NCBI GenBank assembly: GCA_030407085.1
Contig: CM059582.1
Span: 1,984,001 to 2,048,000, forward strand
Reading direction: 5' to 3'
DNA: 64,000 nucleotides
Origin: Trichopria drosophilae
Lineage: Eukaryota > Arthropoda > Insecta > Hymenoptera > Diapriidae
This document shows positions 22,779 to 34,399 of the stretch, one piece after another (within the stretch, counting starts at the first letter, position 1; each line of letters begins with the position of its first letter). A model generated the notes under the pieces. The model did no database searches, was not told the DNA's origin, and saw nothing but the letters and a program-made list of their open reading frames with translations. Both the position numbers and the translations under genes were made by a program.

Positions 22779-25073
22779 CAGGGTGTTTCTTTTAAGTTGA
22801 AACTGTCAAATATCTCGAAAAGTACGCACTTTACGAAAAAATGTTAAGAATGAAAATTTAATGGGTCTAAGGTGTACATACAGTGATATTAAAATTGCCC
22901 CCCGAAATCTTAAATGGGAACCCCTATTTTTTATTGCATATTCAGATTCTTTGAATAAAAGTGCGTATGATTTGTCTAAAACATTTTTCTCGTTTCGCGA
23001 TAGATAGCGCTGTAATCGACGAAATTCAATTTTTCTTCATCTTACTGTTACTGAGAATGAACGCTTACGATTCTGCAAAACATTAACAATAAAAATACAC
23101 CATTTCCACTATGACATGACTGACCACAGAAAAAAAGAATTTTTCAAATTGCTTCAGAAGCGTTCAAGGAGTACAATAAAAACTCGTACATAAAAAAAAC
23201 ATACATAGCGATGAACATAGAACCTTCGTCTTTTTGAAATCGGTTAAAAGTAAGGGCAATGGAGCTTAGGGTCTCTTTGGTAATTATTATTTTGAAAAAC
23301 ATGCGAAATCGCACGTACGTTTTTAAAAAGTAATTATTATGTACGACGCTGAAATTGGCAGGTTATTGCAGGAGATTCGAGCGCGAATGTAAACAAACAC
23401 GGGTTTATTTACGTTCGTGTTTGGATCTCCTACTGGCGAATATTCTGTCAGTTTCAACGTCATTATTAAGTAATACGTTTACGTTAACAGTGTTTCCTGA
23501 ATATTTCTACATTTTAGCTCTGGTATTATTGTGTTAGATCTCTCATTTAGTTAGATCAAAGATTATTCCGAATACTACTTTACTATGGAGTGTCTAACGG
23601 TACAAGAAAAAATTGTAATTGTTCTGGTGTATGGGGAAGCTCAAAGAAATCTTGATGATGCTGTCAATCTGTACGCTCAGCGTTATCCAAATAAAACAGT
23701 GTCACGTGCTTCAGTTTATCGTACTATTAGAAAATTTACTACGGACGGAAGTGTTCAACCTAAGAAAAAGACCCGTACGAGAACAGTCACTGGAGAAAAT
23801 AATGAAATTGCTGTATTAGCTGCAGTGGCTAATAATCCTCACGTTAGTATACGAGATATTAGTCGTGATTCCGGAATAACTCAGAGCAGTGTTTGGAGAA
23901 TTTTAAAACGTAATAAATTTCATCCCTATCATGTCTCTTTACATAAAGAACTGCACGGTATTGATTTTCAAAATCGGGTAGCTTTTTGTCAGTGGGCACG
24001 TGAACAAGTACAACAAAATTCCAACTTTTTTCGTTATGTATTATTCTCTGACGAGTAGTCTTTTACAAACCATGGAATAGTTAATCGACACAACATGCAC
24101 TACTGGAGTACTGAAAATCCGCAGTGGCTTCGTGAAGTCGAACACCAGCGTCCATGGGCTGTCAACGTATGGTGTGGAATAATTGGCAACAAACTGATCG
24201 GTCCACACATTATTGAAGGCAGCTTAAATGGTCCAAAGTATCGAGACATTTTGGAAAATGAACTGCCAATATTGCTTGAAGACTTGATCTTAGAAATACG
24301 GCAGAACATGTGGTTTCAACATGATGGTTGTCCGGCACACTATTCAGCGGTAGCACGAGAAGTTCTTGATCGTGATTTCAATGATCGCTGGATTGGTAGA
24401 GGCGCTCCGATCAACTGGATCGCCCGATCTTACTTCGCCAGATTTCTTTTTGTGGGGTTATCTTAAAGACAAAGTGTACAAAAAAAACCAACACCACGTG
24501 AGAATATGATTGATCGAATTACAAGCGCATGTGCTGAAATTCAAGAAGATACACTTCTCCGTTGTATAAATTCATTTGAATTACGGATTAATAAGTGCAT
24601 TGAAGCCGAAGGTCATCATTTTGAACACTTACTTTAATTAAACGATGATTCCGTAAGTACCTCGAATCGTGAGAGATTTGAAATGTAAGTAATTCAAAAT
24701 CTGAAAATTTTGCTTTAAGACTAATTTTGAGTATTGCAGAATCGTAAGCGTGTATTCTCAATAACAGTAAAATGAAGGAAAATTGAATTTCATCGATTAC
24801 AGCGCCATCTATCGCGAAACGAGAAAAATGATTTAGACAAATCATATGCATTTTTATTCAAAGAATCTGAATATGCAATAAAAAATAGGGGTTCCCATTT
24901 AAGATTTCGTACTTACCCCCACCACCGCCCCAGGGTCGGTGTGGGGGGGGGGGCCAATTTTAATATCACTGTATGTACACCTTAGACCCATTAAATTTTT
25001 ATTCTTAACATTTTTTCGTTGAGTGCCTACTTTTCGAGATATGCGACAGTTTCAACTTAAAAGAAACACCCTG
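22779..25073 (+). mobile_element. Element 3: Tc1-mariner-like transposon, defective
   Basis: 2295 bp, flanked by TA (22777-22778 and 25074-25075). Begins CAGGGTGTTTCTTTTAAG and ends with its reverse complement. Terminal inverted repeats extend about 300 bp (22779-23085 versus 24730-25073), including a C-rich block and the GCGCTGTAATCGA word also present in element 1. The transposase is broken. Related to but clearly distinct from element 1. Confidence 0.9.
23585..24637 (+). pseudogene. Broken DUF4817/DDE_3-like transposase
   Basis: Homologous over its length to the intact transposase at 20095-21159. It starts at ATG 23585 (MECLTVQEKIVIVLVYGE) and carries the same two HTH segments. A TAG at 24056-24058 interrupts the frame just after the first catalytic Asp (LFSDE). 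The frame resumes (HYWSTENPQW, WFQHDGCPAHYS) and shifts at about 24425, where roughly 8 bp are missing at a CGATCT word in the part encoding the third Asp. One more indel lies near 24485. The C-terminus (HHFEHLL) ends at TAA 24635-24637. The gene is inactive. Confidence 0.88.
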
Positions 25074-25075
25074 TA

Positions 25076-25309
25076 TAAATAAACAAATAAAAAATAACAT
25101 TGTGTAAGTTGCTCTTTTGTTAGTGTAAAAATAAAATAGAAAATTATATATTAACATTTTAAAAAGGTCACATTTCTGAGATCTTAATCAGCCTGGGCTA
25201 AGCACTACTTTTAGGCTTGTTTTAACGATTTTTTAAAAGTAGTTTACATTGCATAAATAAGAATTTAATAGTGCCCTGCAAATTGCAATGCAAACTTTTT
25301 TGGAATCCA
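25076..25309. other. Gene-free stretch
   Basis: AT-rich sequence between element 3 and the next MITE. I see nothing in it. Confidence 0.5.
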
Positions 25310-26797
25310 CCCAGCAATCGAATTTGGATAGAGTTCTATAGAATTGGATTCAATTATTAAATTCTGAATCCATACTTTGGTCAACGGTGAATCCATTTTA
25401 ATATGTAAATACAATTCTATTCGTTCATACGAATAAAAAGGTTACTTTCTGAATCCATATTAATCCAAACAAAGTTTTCTTTTTAAAAATTAAACCTTAA
25501 ATACATCCGTATTCAACATTACGGATTCAAAACTATCTAAGTGTATTCATTTCACTCCAAAAATAGTTTCCTTTTTAAAAACGAAATATTGAATGCATCC
25601 ATATTAAACATTACGGGTTCAAAACCATCCAAGTGTATTCATTTCAATTGAAAAAAAGTTGTATTTCAAAAACGAAACTTTCAATACGTTGTTATTCAAC
25701 ACTATGGATTCAAAACTATCCAAGTGTATCCATTTCAATCCAAAAAAAGTTTCCTTCTTAAAAACGAAATATTGAATGCCTCCGTATTCAACATTACGGA
25801 TTCAGAACTATCTAAGCGTCTTCATTTCAATGCAAAAAAAGTTTTCTATCAAAAACGAAACTTTGAATACATCTTTATTAGGGCGGTTCTTATTTTGCGA
25901 AGTTTCAAATTTCTTACGGGTCCCCCCCGGAATTTCTTCATTTGTGCGAAAAAATGAACTGGTGAAAATTTTAGCCCGATTGGTTAAAATTGAGAGGTCA
26001 CTCAAGAGCCTTCAAGTTTAATATTGTTTTCCCATAAGAGAAACGGTTTTTTCAGTACTTTACGTAGCATTTTTACCGTAGTCGTTTTGAACATCTACAA
26101 ATTTCGGTATCTTTTCGTGGATGTTTTCTGAAGGCATTGGCCCTAATCCGATCAAAAAATATTAATTTTCGGTCCAGTTATTACGTTTTGAATATTGATA
26201 ATTTTTCGCAAAAAAAATGGTAAAAGCCTAAAAATCGCAATTAAACAGCTATAACTTTTTCCGAATGCATTCTAAAATTCAGTTCTTCGTGTACATAACT
26301 AAAATTTTATAAAAAGTTGAGAATAGTAAAATTCAAAATCATGTCTCTCTAGAACCGATCCGAAAACGTTACCAAATCCGTTGATGGAATCGAAAATCTG
26401 GAAAATTACGGAATGTTTCACGCATTGTTAATGTGCATTAGAATATAGTACTATTTGATACAAGTGGGTACAATTTTCTTCTCCGAATGTGCGGATTGCC
26501 GGCCGAACCGAAGGCGAACAATATCTTCAGTTGTACGTTTGCGTAATTCACAGGTTACGCACACTGTAACAAAAATGAAATTTTATTATGTTTGAAAATA
26601 TGCAATTGTTTATTGAGTTACCATTATATTCCGCTCTCTGCCGAACCCGGAGTCACGAATCGAGGACGTGGAGGTTATCGAATCCATTTTTTTTTCATTT
26701 TATGATTATTTCCTTTTTTTTTCATTTTTGGACTATTTAATTTTTTTTCGCTATTATCTTTTGTAATTTTTTTGTAATTTTCTTTTTTATTCTTTTT

Positions 26798-27222
26798 TTA
26801 TTTTTGGGTTTTTGTTAAAGTTTTTTTATTAATTTTGGGTAACTGTTTACGGTGATCGGAAACAACTTGTAACAGATATTGCAGTTGTTCTTCATCTTTT
26901 GTTAATCTTCCAGAATATTCCTGAATCAGCGCTACGCCTCCTTCCGCATGATCGTTTACTACCTTCAAAGATGTTAACTTTTTTTTAGCTTCTTGAAACT
27001 CAGCATTTTCCTCCCATTGGGATGCAGGTAATGAAAGGAAGCCATGAGGTAAGCCTAGTTTTGTAAATAATGACATACTGTTTTTTTGTGGTAAAATCTA
27101 CAAGACTTGTATCTTTAATATTTTCTAGTTCTACACTAGCGCCCTTCAGAGGTTCATCTTCCCCTTCCGGATTAAACATAGCTTCCACCATGCCATTTTT
27201 TATTTCGGTACTGGCATTATTA
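26798..27222 (-). pseudogene. hAT-like transposase C-terminal fragment, inverted
   Basis: The minus strand reads NGMVEAMFNPEGEDEPLKGASVELENIKDTS, then after a frameshift KLGLPHGFLSLPASQWEEN...SLKVVNDHAEGGVALIQEY, and ends TKDEEQLQYLLQVVSDHRKQ. The block VVNDxAExGVALIQ followed by a TKDEEQ...LLQVV segment is recurrent in a family of insect hAT-like transposases known to me only as unnamed proteins. The first part repeats the sequence at 28040-28130 in the opposite orientation. Confidence 0.75.
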
Positions 27223-27224
27223 CC

Positions 27225-28172
27225 TCACTACTCAAGATAACGTTGATCGACTACCAATACTGGTGTCTGGTTTAGATGGAGATTCACAACTGCTGGCTGT
27301 ACTTAAAATTGAATCTGGCACTGGAAAAGCATAGGCTGAAGCAGTCTTCGAAATTTTAAATAAATGGAGTCTTCATGAAAAAGTGCAAGGGATGTGCTTC
27401 GATACAACAAGTTCTAATATTGGCCGAAAGGCTGGCGCCTGTATCATTCTTGAACAGTTACTCGAACGTGATTTACTTCACCTTGGCCAAGCTTCAATTC
27501 CAAAAACAGTGGAATCCATTAAATCAGCTGCAATATAATGATGCTTCCACAGATCAGGTTACGTTTGAAGCAATTGCTCAAACCAAAGAAGAAACAGTGC
27601 ATTTTTTAAATGCTATTTTAATGGAAAAACAACCTCAGGATGATTATCGCGAATTGATTGAACTCACCTTGGTATTTCTTGGCGCGTGGAGTTCGTGGTG
27701 TACATTTCTCAGCACTAGGACCAATGCATCAAGCTCGGTGGATGTCTAAAATTATTTACTCCTTTAAGGTGTGAATGTTTCGTGCACAATTCACCTTAAA
27801 ACAAAGTGAAGAAAAAGGCCTCCGAAACCTTTGCATTTTTTTTGCTACACTTTATGTGAGAGCTTGGATAAATGCACCGATTGCTACAAGAGCTCCTCGC
27901 GATGACTTGAAATTTCTTCAGTCTCTTGTAGCATATAAGTAAAAAAATCCAGCAATTTTTACAAAGTAACATCTCAAAAAATGTCTAAACACCTCTGGTA
28001 TTTATATGAGGAGTTGGTGGGGCTCGCAATATTTGATAATAATGTCAGTACCGAAATAAAAAATGGCATGGTGGAAGCTATGTTTAATCAGGAAGGGGAA
28101 GATGAACCTCTGAAGGGCGCTAGTGTAGAACTGAATTTTAGAATGCATTCGGAAAAAGTTACAGCTATTTAA
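27225..28172 (+). pseudogene. hAT-like transposase middle fragment
   Basis: Broken forward reading through several frames: LPILVSGLDGDSQLLAVLKIESGTG, VQGMCFDTTSSNIGRKAGAC (a DDE-type Asp context), RDDYRELIELTLVFLG, then SALGPMHQARWMSKIIYSFK (basic-tryptophan block), and HLWYLYEELVGLAIFDNNVS to GASVEL. In-frame stops and indels occur at several points (for example near 27333 and 27535). After GASVEL the sequence jumps directly into the right terminal repeat, so the C-terminus is absent from this side; it is found inverted at 26798-27222. Confidence 0.75.
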
Positions 28173-28769
28173 TTGCGATTTTTAGGCTTTTACCATTTTT
28201 TTTTGCGAAAAATTATCAATATTCAAAACGTAATAACTCGACCGAAAATTAATATTTTTTGATCGGATTAGGGCCATTGCCTTCGGAAAACATCCACGAA
28301 AAGATACCGAAATTTGTAGATGTTCAGAACGACTGCGGTAAAAATGCTACGTAAAGTAATGAAAAAACCGTTTCTCTTATGGGTAAACAATATTAAAATT
28401 GAAGGCTCTTGAGCGACCTCTCAATTTTAACCGATCGGGATAAAATTTTCACCAGTTCATTTTTTCACACAAATGAAGAAATTCCGGGCGGGACCCGTAA
28501 GAAATTTGAAACTTCGCAAAATAAGAACCGCCCTAATCTTTATTCAATATTACGGATTCAAAACTATTAAGCGTATTCATTTCAATGAATTACTTTTTCT
28601 GAAATTCAATCCGACAAATTACGCTTCCGATTGTGTTCGTAAAATTGAATGCAGATGGATTCCTTTCTTCGGAATTCAATCCATTTGAATACATATTTAC
28701 GGAATCAAAGTATGAATTCAAAATGAATTGAAATTTTCAATCCAATCCTATCCAATCTCGATTGCTGGG

Positions 28770-29290
28770 CAGTTAAAACTAGTCTAAAAGGTTGATTACT
28801 CAGGCCGATTAAATTCTCTCTTTATGGCATTTTTAAATCAATCATATCTTTAAGTTAGTCATCTGAACACTTTATGATACAATTATGACATAATTTGGAT
28901 TAATGTCTTAAAAATATGACCTCTTTAAGAGGTCTTCGTGCCATTAGCAAAATGACACCTTTATGTGGGTCATCTGACCAAACTATGATATAATTCTGAT
29001 ATCATTTCGAGTTTTCTTAACGAGGTCAGACATTTTTTCTGATATCTTTCGGAGCTCTTTGCGAGATCAACTTGCGTCTGGGTTATTAGAGTTATTGTTG
29101 CATTTGCAACGAATATTTTGGCAAATGTTACAGTTTTAGGTTAGAATATTTCATACAGCTGTAGAAATTCTAGGACCGAATGATTGAAAAAAATATCCGA
29201 GGATATAGATGGTCCAGTTTTTGGGTTGGATGTTTTCCTAACTTTTATTGGCCTGTACAAATTTATAAATATACACGATACCTACCGAAA
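28770..29290. other. Gene-free stretch upstream of ABCF2
   Basis: AT-rich, with degenerate short repeats around GGTCATCTGA and TATGATATAATT (about 28855-29060). No coding region seen. Confidence 0.45.
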
Positions 29291-29869
29291 TGATTCTTTT
29301 TTGGGCGAGGGTTGATTTTGTCCATACATGTGGAAGATAAGTGAAAAATGTGGAACGCCATGGTGGACGGTGGTGCCACCTAGACCTCGTGTATACTTCC
29401 CGTCGCTCGCGACAATTTGACGGTTTTCTCGGCGGCGATCCGTTGGCCTTGGCATCTCCGCTTCGCTCTTTTCGCGGTCTACTCTGCCCGTTCTGATAAA
29501 CGCGCACGTGAAAATCATTCGGATTTGACGACCAAATCGCGCAGAAACAGGTAATTCCTCATTCTTCCTTCTTGTATTCAAAATTTTCAAAATTCTCCGA
29601 TTTCAACGCATATGCACATTTTGACAGTCGTCATCCAAAAATCGAGTTGAATTTTAGCTTCCGACGGCGCGTCCACGTTTCCCTCCAGACAAAGATCCTA
29701 TCGTTTCAAAAGATCCGAATAATCCTGGCTGAATTTTTTGAAAATTGCACGTGTCAAAAGTTCCATAACCTGCGACCTTACGTAATGTATCTCGGAGGTC
29801 CCCGTTTTGGAGCCAACCTCGGAAACGTGTCAGTGATTCATCGGGGATTTTCCTTTTACAGGGTAGAAA
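29291..29869 (+). promoter_or_regulatory. ABCF2: Putative ABCF2 promoter and 5' UTR
   Basis: A CpG- and GC-richer block (about 29370-29480) lies ahead of the first coding exon. A splice-donor-like CAG/GTAATT near 29550 and an acceptor-like TTTTCCTTTTACAG/GG at about 29860 suggest a 5' UTR intron with the start codon 8-10 bp into the second exon. Transcription start is not determinable from sequence alone. The minus-strand open frames across this block show no homology. Confidence 0.45.
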
Positions 29870-32800
29870 ATGCCGTCAGACGCGAAGAAGAAGCAACAAC
29901 AGAAGAAGAAAGATGCTGCGAAGGCTAGGCAGTCCGGAAAGAAGCCAACGCAGACTAATCAACGAGCTGACGATTCTAAAGAGGAGAGTCCGGTACCTGG
30001 AGCTGTTCAAAATGGCACTAACGGAACTCCACTCAGTGTCGAAGGTAAACTTTGATGTCCTTAATATCATTCGCTGTTATATTACCAACTTTTTTTTTTA
30101 ATTCAGTGCTGCATGTGCTCTGTTACCCAATAAAACATTTTTTACTTAACCTGTAAATATTCAAACTATTTTCCAAGCTTTTTCTTTATTAAATTAAAGT
30201 AAGTCGATAAATCTGATGATTTTTGAAAAACATGATGGCGAACAAATAAAATCTTCAAGTTCGTTAAGAATATTTTGAAGAGGACTTGAATAAAGTGCCA
30301 AAATGTCAATCGACGATCATTTTCATTTTTTTGTAATTTACGTCCATTTCGTCAAGAAGAATCAACTTAATTTTAATTTAATTTAAACTTTGATAAACAA
30401 TAAAAATAATCATTTTTTATAAATTTTGTAGCACTTAAAGGAAGAACTTTAGTATTAAATCATATAAATTTGTGTACGATGAATTAATAGTGTACTCGAC
30501 AAAGGAACAAAATCTTGCTAGACCCTTTAAGACGCACATTTTTGGTAACGTTTGTCGTAGATAAGAAAATGAATATCAGTTTTTGGAATCGTTAATTACA
30601 TACATAATCAGATTCTAAAAATTCCAAATGATTAGTAATTAGCACATAAATTATCAGCTATTCAATTGTTTGAAATTCTTGTCGTTATGAATAATTTTTT
30701 AAATTATAATTTTGAATTTGCAACTTAAAATGACAATAAGAAAATTTGCCGTTTTATTTCCAGAGGCCCTCTGTCTGAAATTAGAACTAGACGCTCGTTT
30801 GAACGCCGAAGCAAGAGCTTGTACCGGCTCTCTGGCGTCTCATCCTCGTAGCCGAGATATAAAAATTTCCAATTTCTCCATAACCTTTCACGGCTGTGAA
30901 TTACTCCAGGACACTATGCTGGAACTGAATTGCGGTAGACGTTACGGTCTACTGGGATTGAACGGTTCTGGAAAGTCAACGTTACTCTCCGTACTAGGAA
31001 ATCGTGAAGTGCCAATCCCCGACGCCATAGATATTTTCCACTTGACTAGAGAAATGCCTGCCAGCAACAAATCTGCTCTCCAATGTGTTATGGAAGTAGA
31101 CGAGGAAAGAATACGACTCGAGCGGCTCGCCGAGGAACTCATGGAATGCGGGGAAGAAGACGCGCAGGTAAATAAAACTTACCTCCTTATTTTTTAACAT
31201 TTTTGGATAGAAAAGATATTTTTGTAGAACTGGAGTCGCTATCGATATTTAAATCTCCAACTTTTCTAATGTTTTCCATTTTTGGATGAATTTTTTATTT
31301 TACGTTAACCACTTCAGTAAATATATCGTTTAAATATCATTTAACATTTAATTAATCATTTAAAAAATCAAGTAATATTTCACATTTATGTCGGCCATCT
31401 TGGATCCACCATTTTGAATTTACAAAATCTAACTTCAAATTCGTAATCAGCGACCCAAAAAATTCCCGAGTACCAACTTTCATCAAAATTAAGTAAATTT
31501 TTTACTTTTATGTCGGCCATCTTGGAACCGACATTTTGAATTTTCAAAATCTGATTTCAGATTTATAATCAGCGGCCCCGAAAACCCCCCAGTACCCCGT
31601 TTCATAAAGTTTGAGTAATTTTTCGCATTTCGGTCGGCCATTTTGGATCCGCCATTTTGAATTTTCAAAATCTAACTTCAGATTCGTAATCGGTGACCTC
31701 GAAAACCCCTGAGTAACAATTTTCAGCTGTTTTCCGTATAAAGAAAAATGTGCGCCGCACATTTTAATAAATTTAGCAAATTTACAGCCGCCATTTTGAA
31801 TTGTAAAAGTGATTGCAAAATGTACACATATGATCCATTACCACGTTTGTCAATAATTTTTTTTGTACATATATGATCCATTACCATTGAAGTGGTTAAT
31901 TACATATTTATAGGTAGCGATTTAATTGGTTTTCTTATTTTTCTACCGTATTGTTAAGTTTCACCTAATATTGTTATTGCTTTTTTATGTAATAAGCTTT
32001 TCGCCGTTGATTCTAAATAAATAAATAAATAAATATAAGCTTTAAATTGAAATTGAAAAATGTAGGAGCAATTGATGGATGTGTACGAGCGACTCGACGA
32101 TATGTCTGCTGACACTGCCGAAGCGAGAGCCGCACATATTTTGCACGGTCTTGGTTTTACTACAAAAATGCAACAAACTCCCACAAAGGACTTTTCTGGA
32201 GGGTGGAGAATGCGAATTGCCCTCGCTCGGTAAGTTATTTACTTTCTCATTCAGCAGATTCCAAAAAAACGATGGTTTTCAGCCATTAAAATTGCCAAAA
32301 ACAGATTATTTGTATAAAATTTGTCTAAAAATGTTTACACGCAAGTAATTTTCAATAAGAAATTATCCATTTCCCCAGTTTTCTTGAATCGGCTGCTGCG
32401 AATCTGCTGCTAGCTTCAGCATCATTCTAACCGAATCTCAAAACAACAAAGTTTACAAATTTTGCAAAAATCTAAAATTTTTCAGAGCCCTTTACGTAAA
32501 GCCGCATTTACTACTTCTCGACGAACCCACCAATCATTTGGATCTCGACGCATGTGTGTGGCTCGAAGAGGAATTGAAAACGTACAAGCGAATTCTGGTG
32601 ATTATATCTCACTCGCAGGATTTCTTGAATGGTATTTGTACGAATATCATTCACGTTAACAAACGGCAACTGAAGTATTATACCGGTAATTACGAAGCTT
32701 TCATCAAGACTAGGTAAACATTTTTTACTATTAAAAATCTTATCGTCTTCTATTTTTACTCGAAACTTTTGATTTTCAGATCTGAACTTTTGGAGAACCA

Positions 32801-33864
32801 GGCGAAACAGTACAATTGGGAGCAGGATCAAATTGCTCATATGAAAAATTACATTGCGCGGTTTGGTCACGGTTCTGCAAAGCTCGCTCGTCAGGCACAG
32901 TCGAAGGAAAAAACTTTAGCAAAAATGGTAGCGCAAGGTCTTACGGAGAAAGTGACTAGCGATAAGGTTCTGAACTTTTACTTTCCCTCTTGCGGCACAA
33001 TTCCACCACCTGTAATTATGGTGCAAAACGTCAGCTTCCGATACACCAACGACGGACCCTGGATTTACAAAAATCTGGAGTTTGGTATTGATTTGGACAC
33101 CAGACTCGCTCTGGTAGGTCCGAACGGTGCAGGAAAAAGTACGCTACTTAAGCTACTTTACGGCGACGTAAGTTGTACTTCCGAATGTTGTAATACATGA
33201 ATTTCATTGGTCAGAAAGTATACTTATTATTATTTATTACTATTACAGTTAGTACCGTCGAGTGGAATGATACGTAAGAACAGTCATCTTCGCATAGGAA
33301 GGTACCATCAGCATTTGCACGAACTCTTGGATCTTGACGTGTCTCCGTTGGATTACATGATGAAAGCTTTCCCCGAAGTGAAAGAACGCGAAGAAATGCG
33401 CAAAATTATCGGCCGGTATGGTTTAACTGGGCGACAGCAGGTCTGTCCCATTCGTCAGCTATCTGACGGCCAACGGTGTAGGGTAGTGTTTGCGTGGCTA
33501 GCGTGGCAAGTTCCACACTTACTGCTCTTCGACGAACCTACAAATCATTTAGATATGGAAACGATCGATGCTCTCGCTGACGCCATTAATGACTTTGACG
33601 GTGGAATGGTGCTTGTTTCTCACGACTTCAGGCTAATTAATCAGGTAATCCATCTACCCAATTTAATTACAACAAGGATTGTTGCGTACGAACCGAAATA
33701 TACAATTTTGTCCAATTTAGGTAGCGGAAGAAATTTGGGTTTGTGAAAACGAAACCGTCACGAAATGGCAAGGAAACATTTTGGACTACAAGGAACATTT
33801 GAAGACGAAAGTTCTGAAGGAGAATCAGAAACGTCAGAAGGACCTCAACGTCCGTCAAAAATAG
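29870..33864 (+). CDS. ABCF2: ABCF2, ATP-binding cassette subfamily F member 2 (7 coding exons, 632 aa)
   Basis: Soluble twin-ABC ATPase without membrane spans; ABC-F proteins act on ribosomes and ribosome biogenesis. Coding exons: 29870-30044, 30764-31167, 32066-32229, 32486-32713, 32780-33167, 33249-33644, 33721-33864. All introns are GT-AG, the phases fit, and the total is 1899 nt. The basic N-terminus ([21 protein letters not shown]) is typical of ABCF2. First NBD: Walker A GLNGSGKS (123-130), signature FSGGWRMR (236-243), Walker B LLLLDEP (256-262). The linker has [21 protein letters not shown]. Second NBD: Walker A GPNGAGKS (437-444), signature LSDGQ (524-528), Walker B LLLFDEP (544-550), H-loop VSHDF. 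Its length is close to the usual ~620-630 aa. No disruption; likely functional. Confidence 0.96.
31385..31800. repeat. Dispersed GCCATTTT-type repeat, about 4 tandem units
   Basis: Units start with TATGTCGGCCATCTTGG at about 31387 and 31509 and with a variant at about 31630, a spacing of about 121 bp. Each carries CCATTTTGAATTT and TTCGTAATCAGCGACC or close variants. Confidence 0.8.
31919..32036 (+). repeat. LINE 3'-end remnant with (AAAT)n tail
   Basis: The sequence ends CGCCGTTGATTCT followed by AAATAAATAAATAAATAAAT. A very short 5'-truncated LINE insertion is the simplest reading; no coding part remains. Confidence 0.45.
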
Positions 33865-34313
33865 TTCTGCTGCTCTCCGGCAATAATTCCAACTTCCGTC
33901 AGAAAAACTGCAACTTTCCACACTTCAATGAAATATGTCAAGATCGGACAATAGGCAGTGCGAAACCAGAGATGGCGAAACAAGGATGAGAGATCCGACC
34001 AAACGCTTGCGCTGCTGTGTAGCGCACAGTTCATTTCCATCAATAGCTAATTTATTTACGTAAGCAAAAAACGATGTGGATGCGGAGATATCGAGAAAGC
34101 ATCTCCGGTCCTCCTTCGACAGCTGAGAAATGTTAACGGCGTATTCAAATAACTTTTGATCTGAAAGAGGAATGTGGAATAATACAGATGACCAATAACT
34201 GTGAAGATCGCAGCTTCACTTCATTTATGTGCATTACAGTGAAGTTTCCAGTGTCAGAAATTTTCAATCGCAGAACATATATAGCGCTTAGTTTTTTTGA
34301 TAATCCGGTACAT

Positions 34314-34319
34314 AATAAA
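34314..34319 (+). terminator. ABCF2: Candidate polyadenylation signal for ABCF2
   Basis: AATAAA about 450 bp downstream of the ABCF2 stop. It is the first canonical hexamer I see after the stop codon. The actual cleavage site needs transcript data. Confidence 0.45.
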
Positions 34320-34399
34320 AAGTGCGCACAGCGCCTGCATAATGTTTGGGTTAAACTGTTGATAAATTATGCACAACAATGCGTTGGTTAACCCTAATT

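Larger units (their letters stand above)
25879..28535. mobile_element. hAT-like transposon with 8-bp target duplication, internally rearranged
   Basis: 2657 bp. The ends are TAGGGCGGTTCTTATTTTGC and its exact inverse, flanked by a perfect 8-bp duplication ATCTTTAT (25871-25878 and 28536-28543), the signature size of hAT. Terminal inverted repeats run about 405 bp (25879-26284 versus 28131-28535). The transposase is present as fragments in both orientations: middle part forward (27225-28130), C-terminal part reversed (26798-27222). The copy therefore looks like an inverted duplication of the element's 3' end onto its 5' side. Confidence 0.85.
25310..28769. mobile_element. MITE copy 1 with ~92-bp internal repeats, interrupted by a hAT-like element
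   Basis: Outer ends are CCCAGCAATCGAATTTGGATAG (25310) and its near-exact inverse ending at 28769 (GATTGCTGGG). The interior is a tandem array of about 92-bp units, each with TATTCAACATTACGGATTC and GTGTATTCATTTCAAT; about five units are present (near 25509, 25602, 25690, 25784 and 28543). The open frames seen in it are artefacts. A hAT-like element (25879-28535) sits in one unit. A sister copy lies at 42434-43792. Confidence 0.82.
31168..32065. other. ABCF2 intron 2 with inserted repeats
   Basis: This 898-bp intron holds about four units (period about 121 bp) of the dispersed GCCATTTT-type repeat at 31385-31800. At about 31919-32036 there is what looks like a LINE 3' end with an (AAAT)n tail. 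The flanking splice sites are intact, so the insertions appear tolerated. Confidence 0.7.

Noticed and set aside
25724..26021. Open frames in the ~92-bp repeat array (also at 42860-43271) as genes
   Set aside because: They follow the tandem repeat, occur in both MITE copies with the same artefactual text, and run into a transposon end.
29238..29590. Minus-strand protein gene upstream of ABCF2
   Set aside because: The two minus frames overlap each other in different phases and lie over the predicted ABCF2 5' UTR without any family signal.
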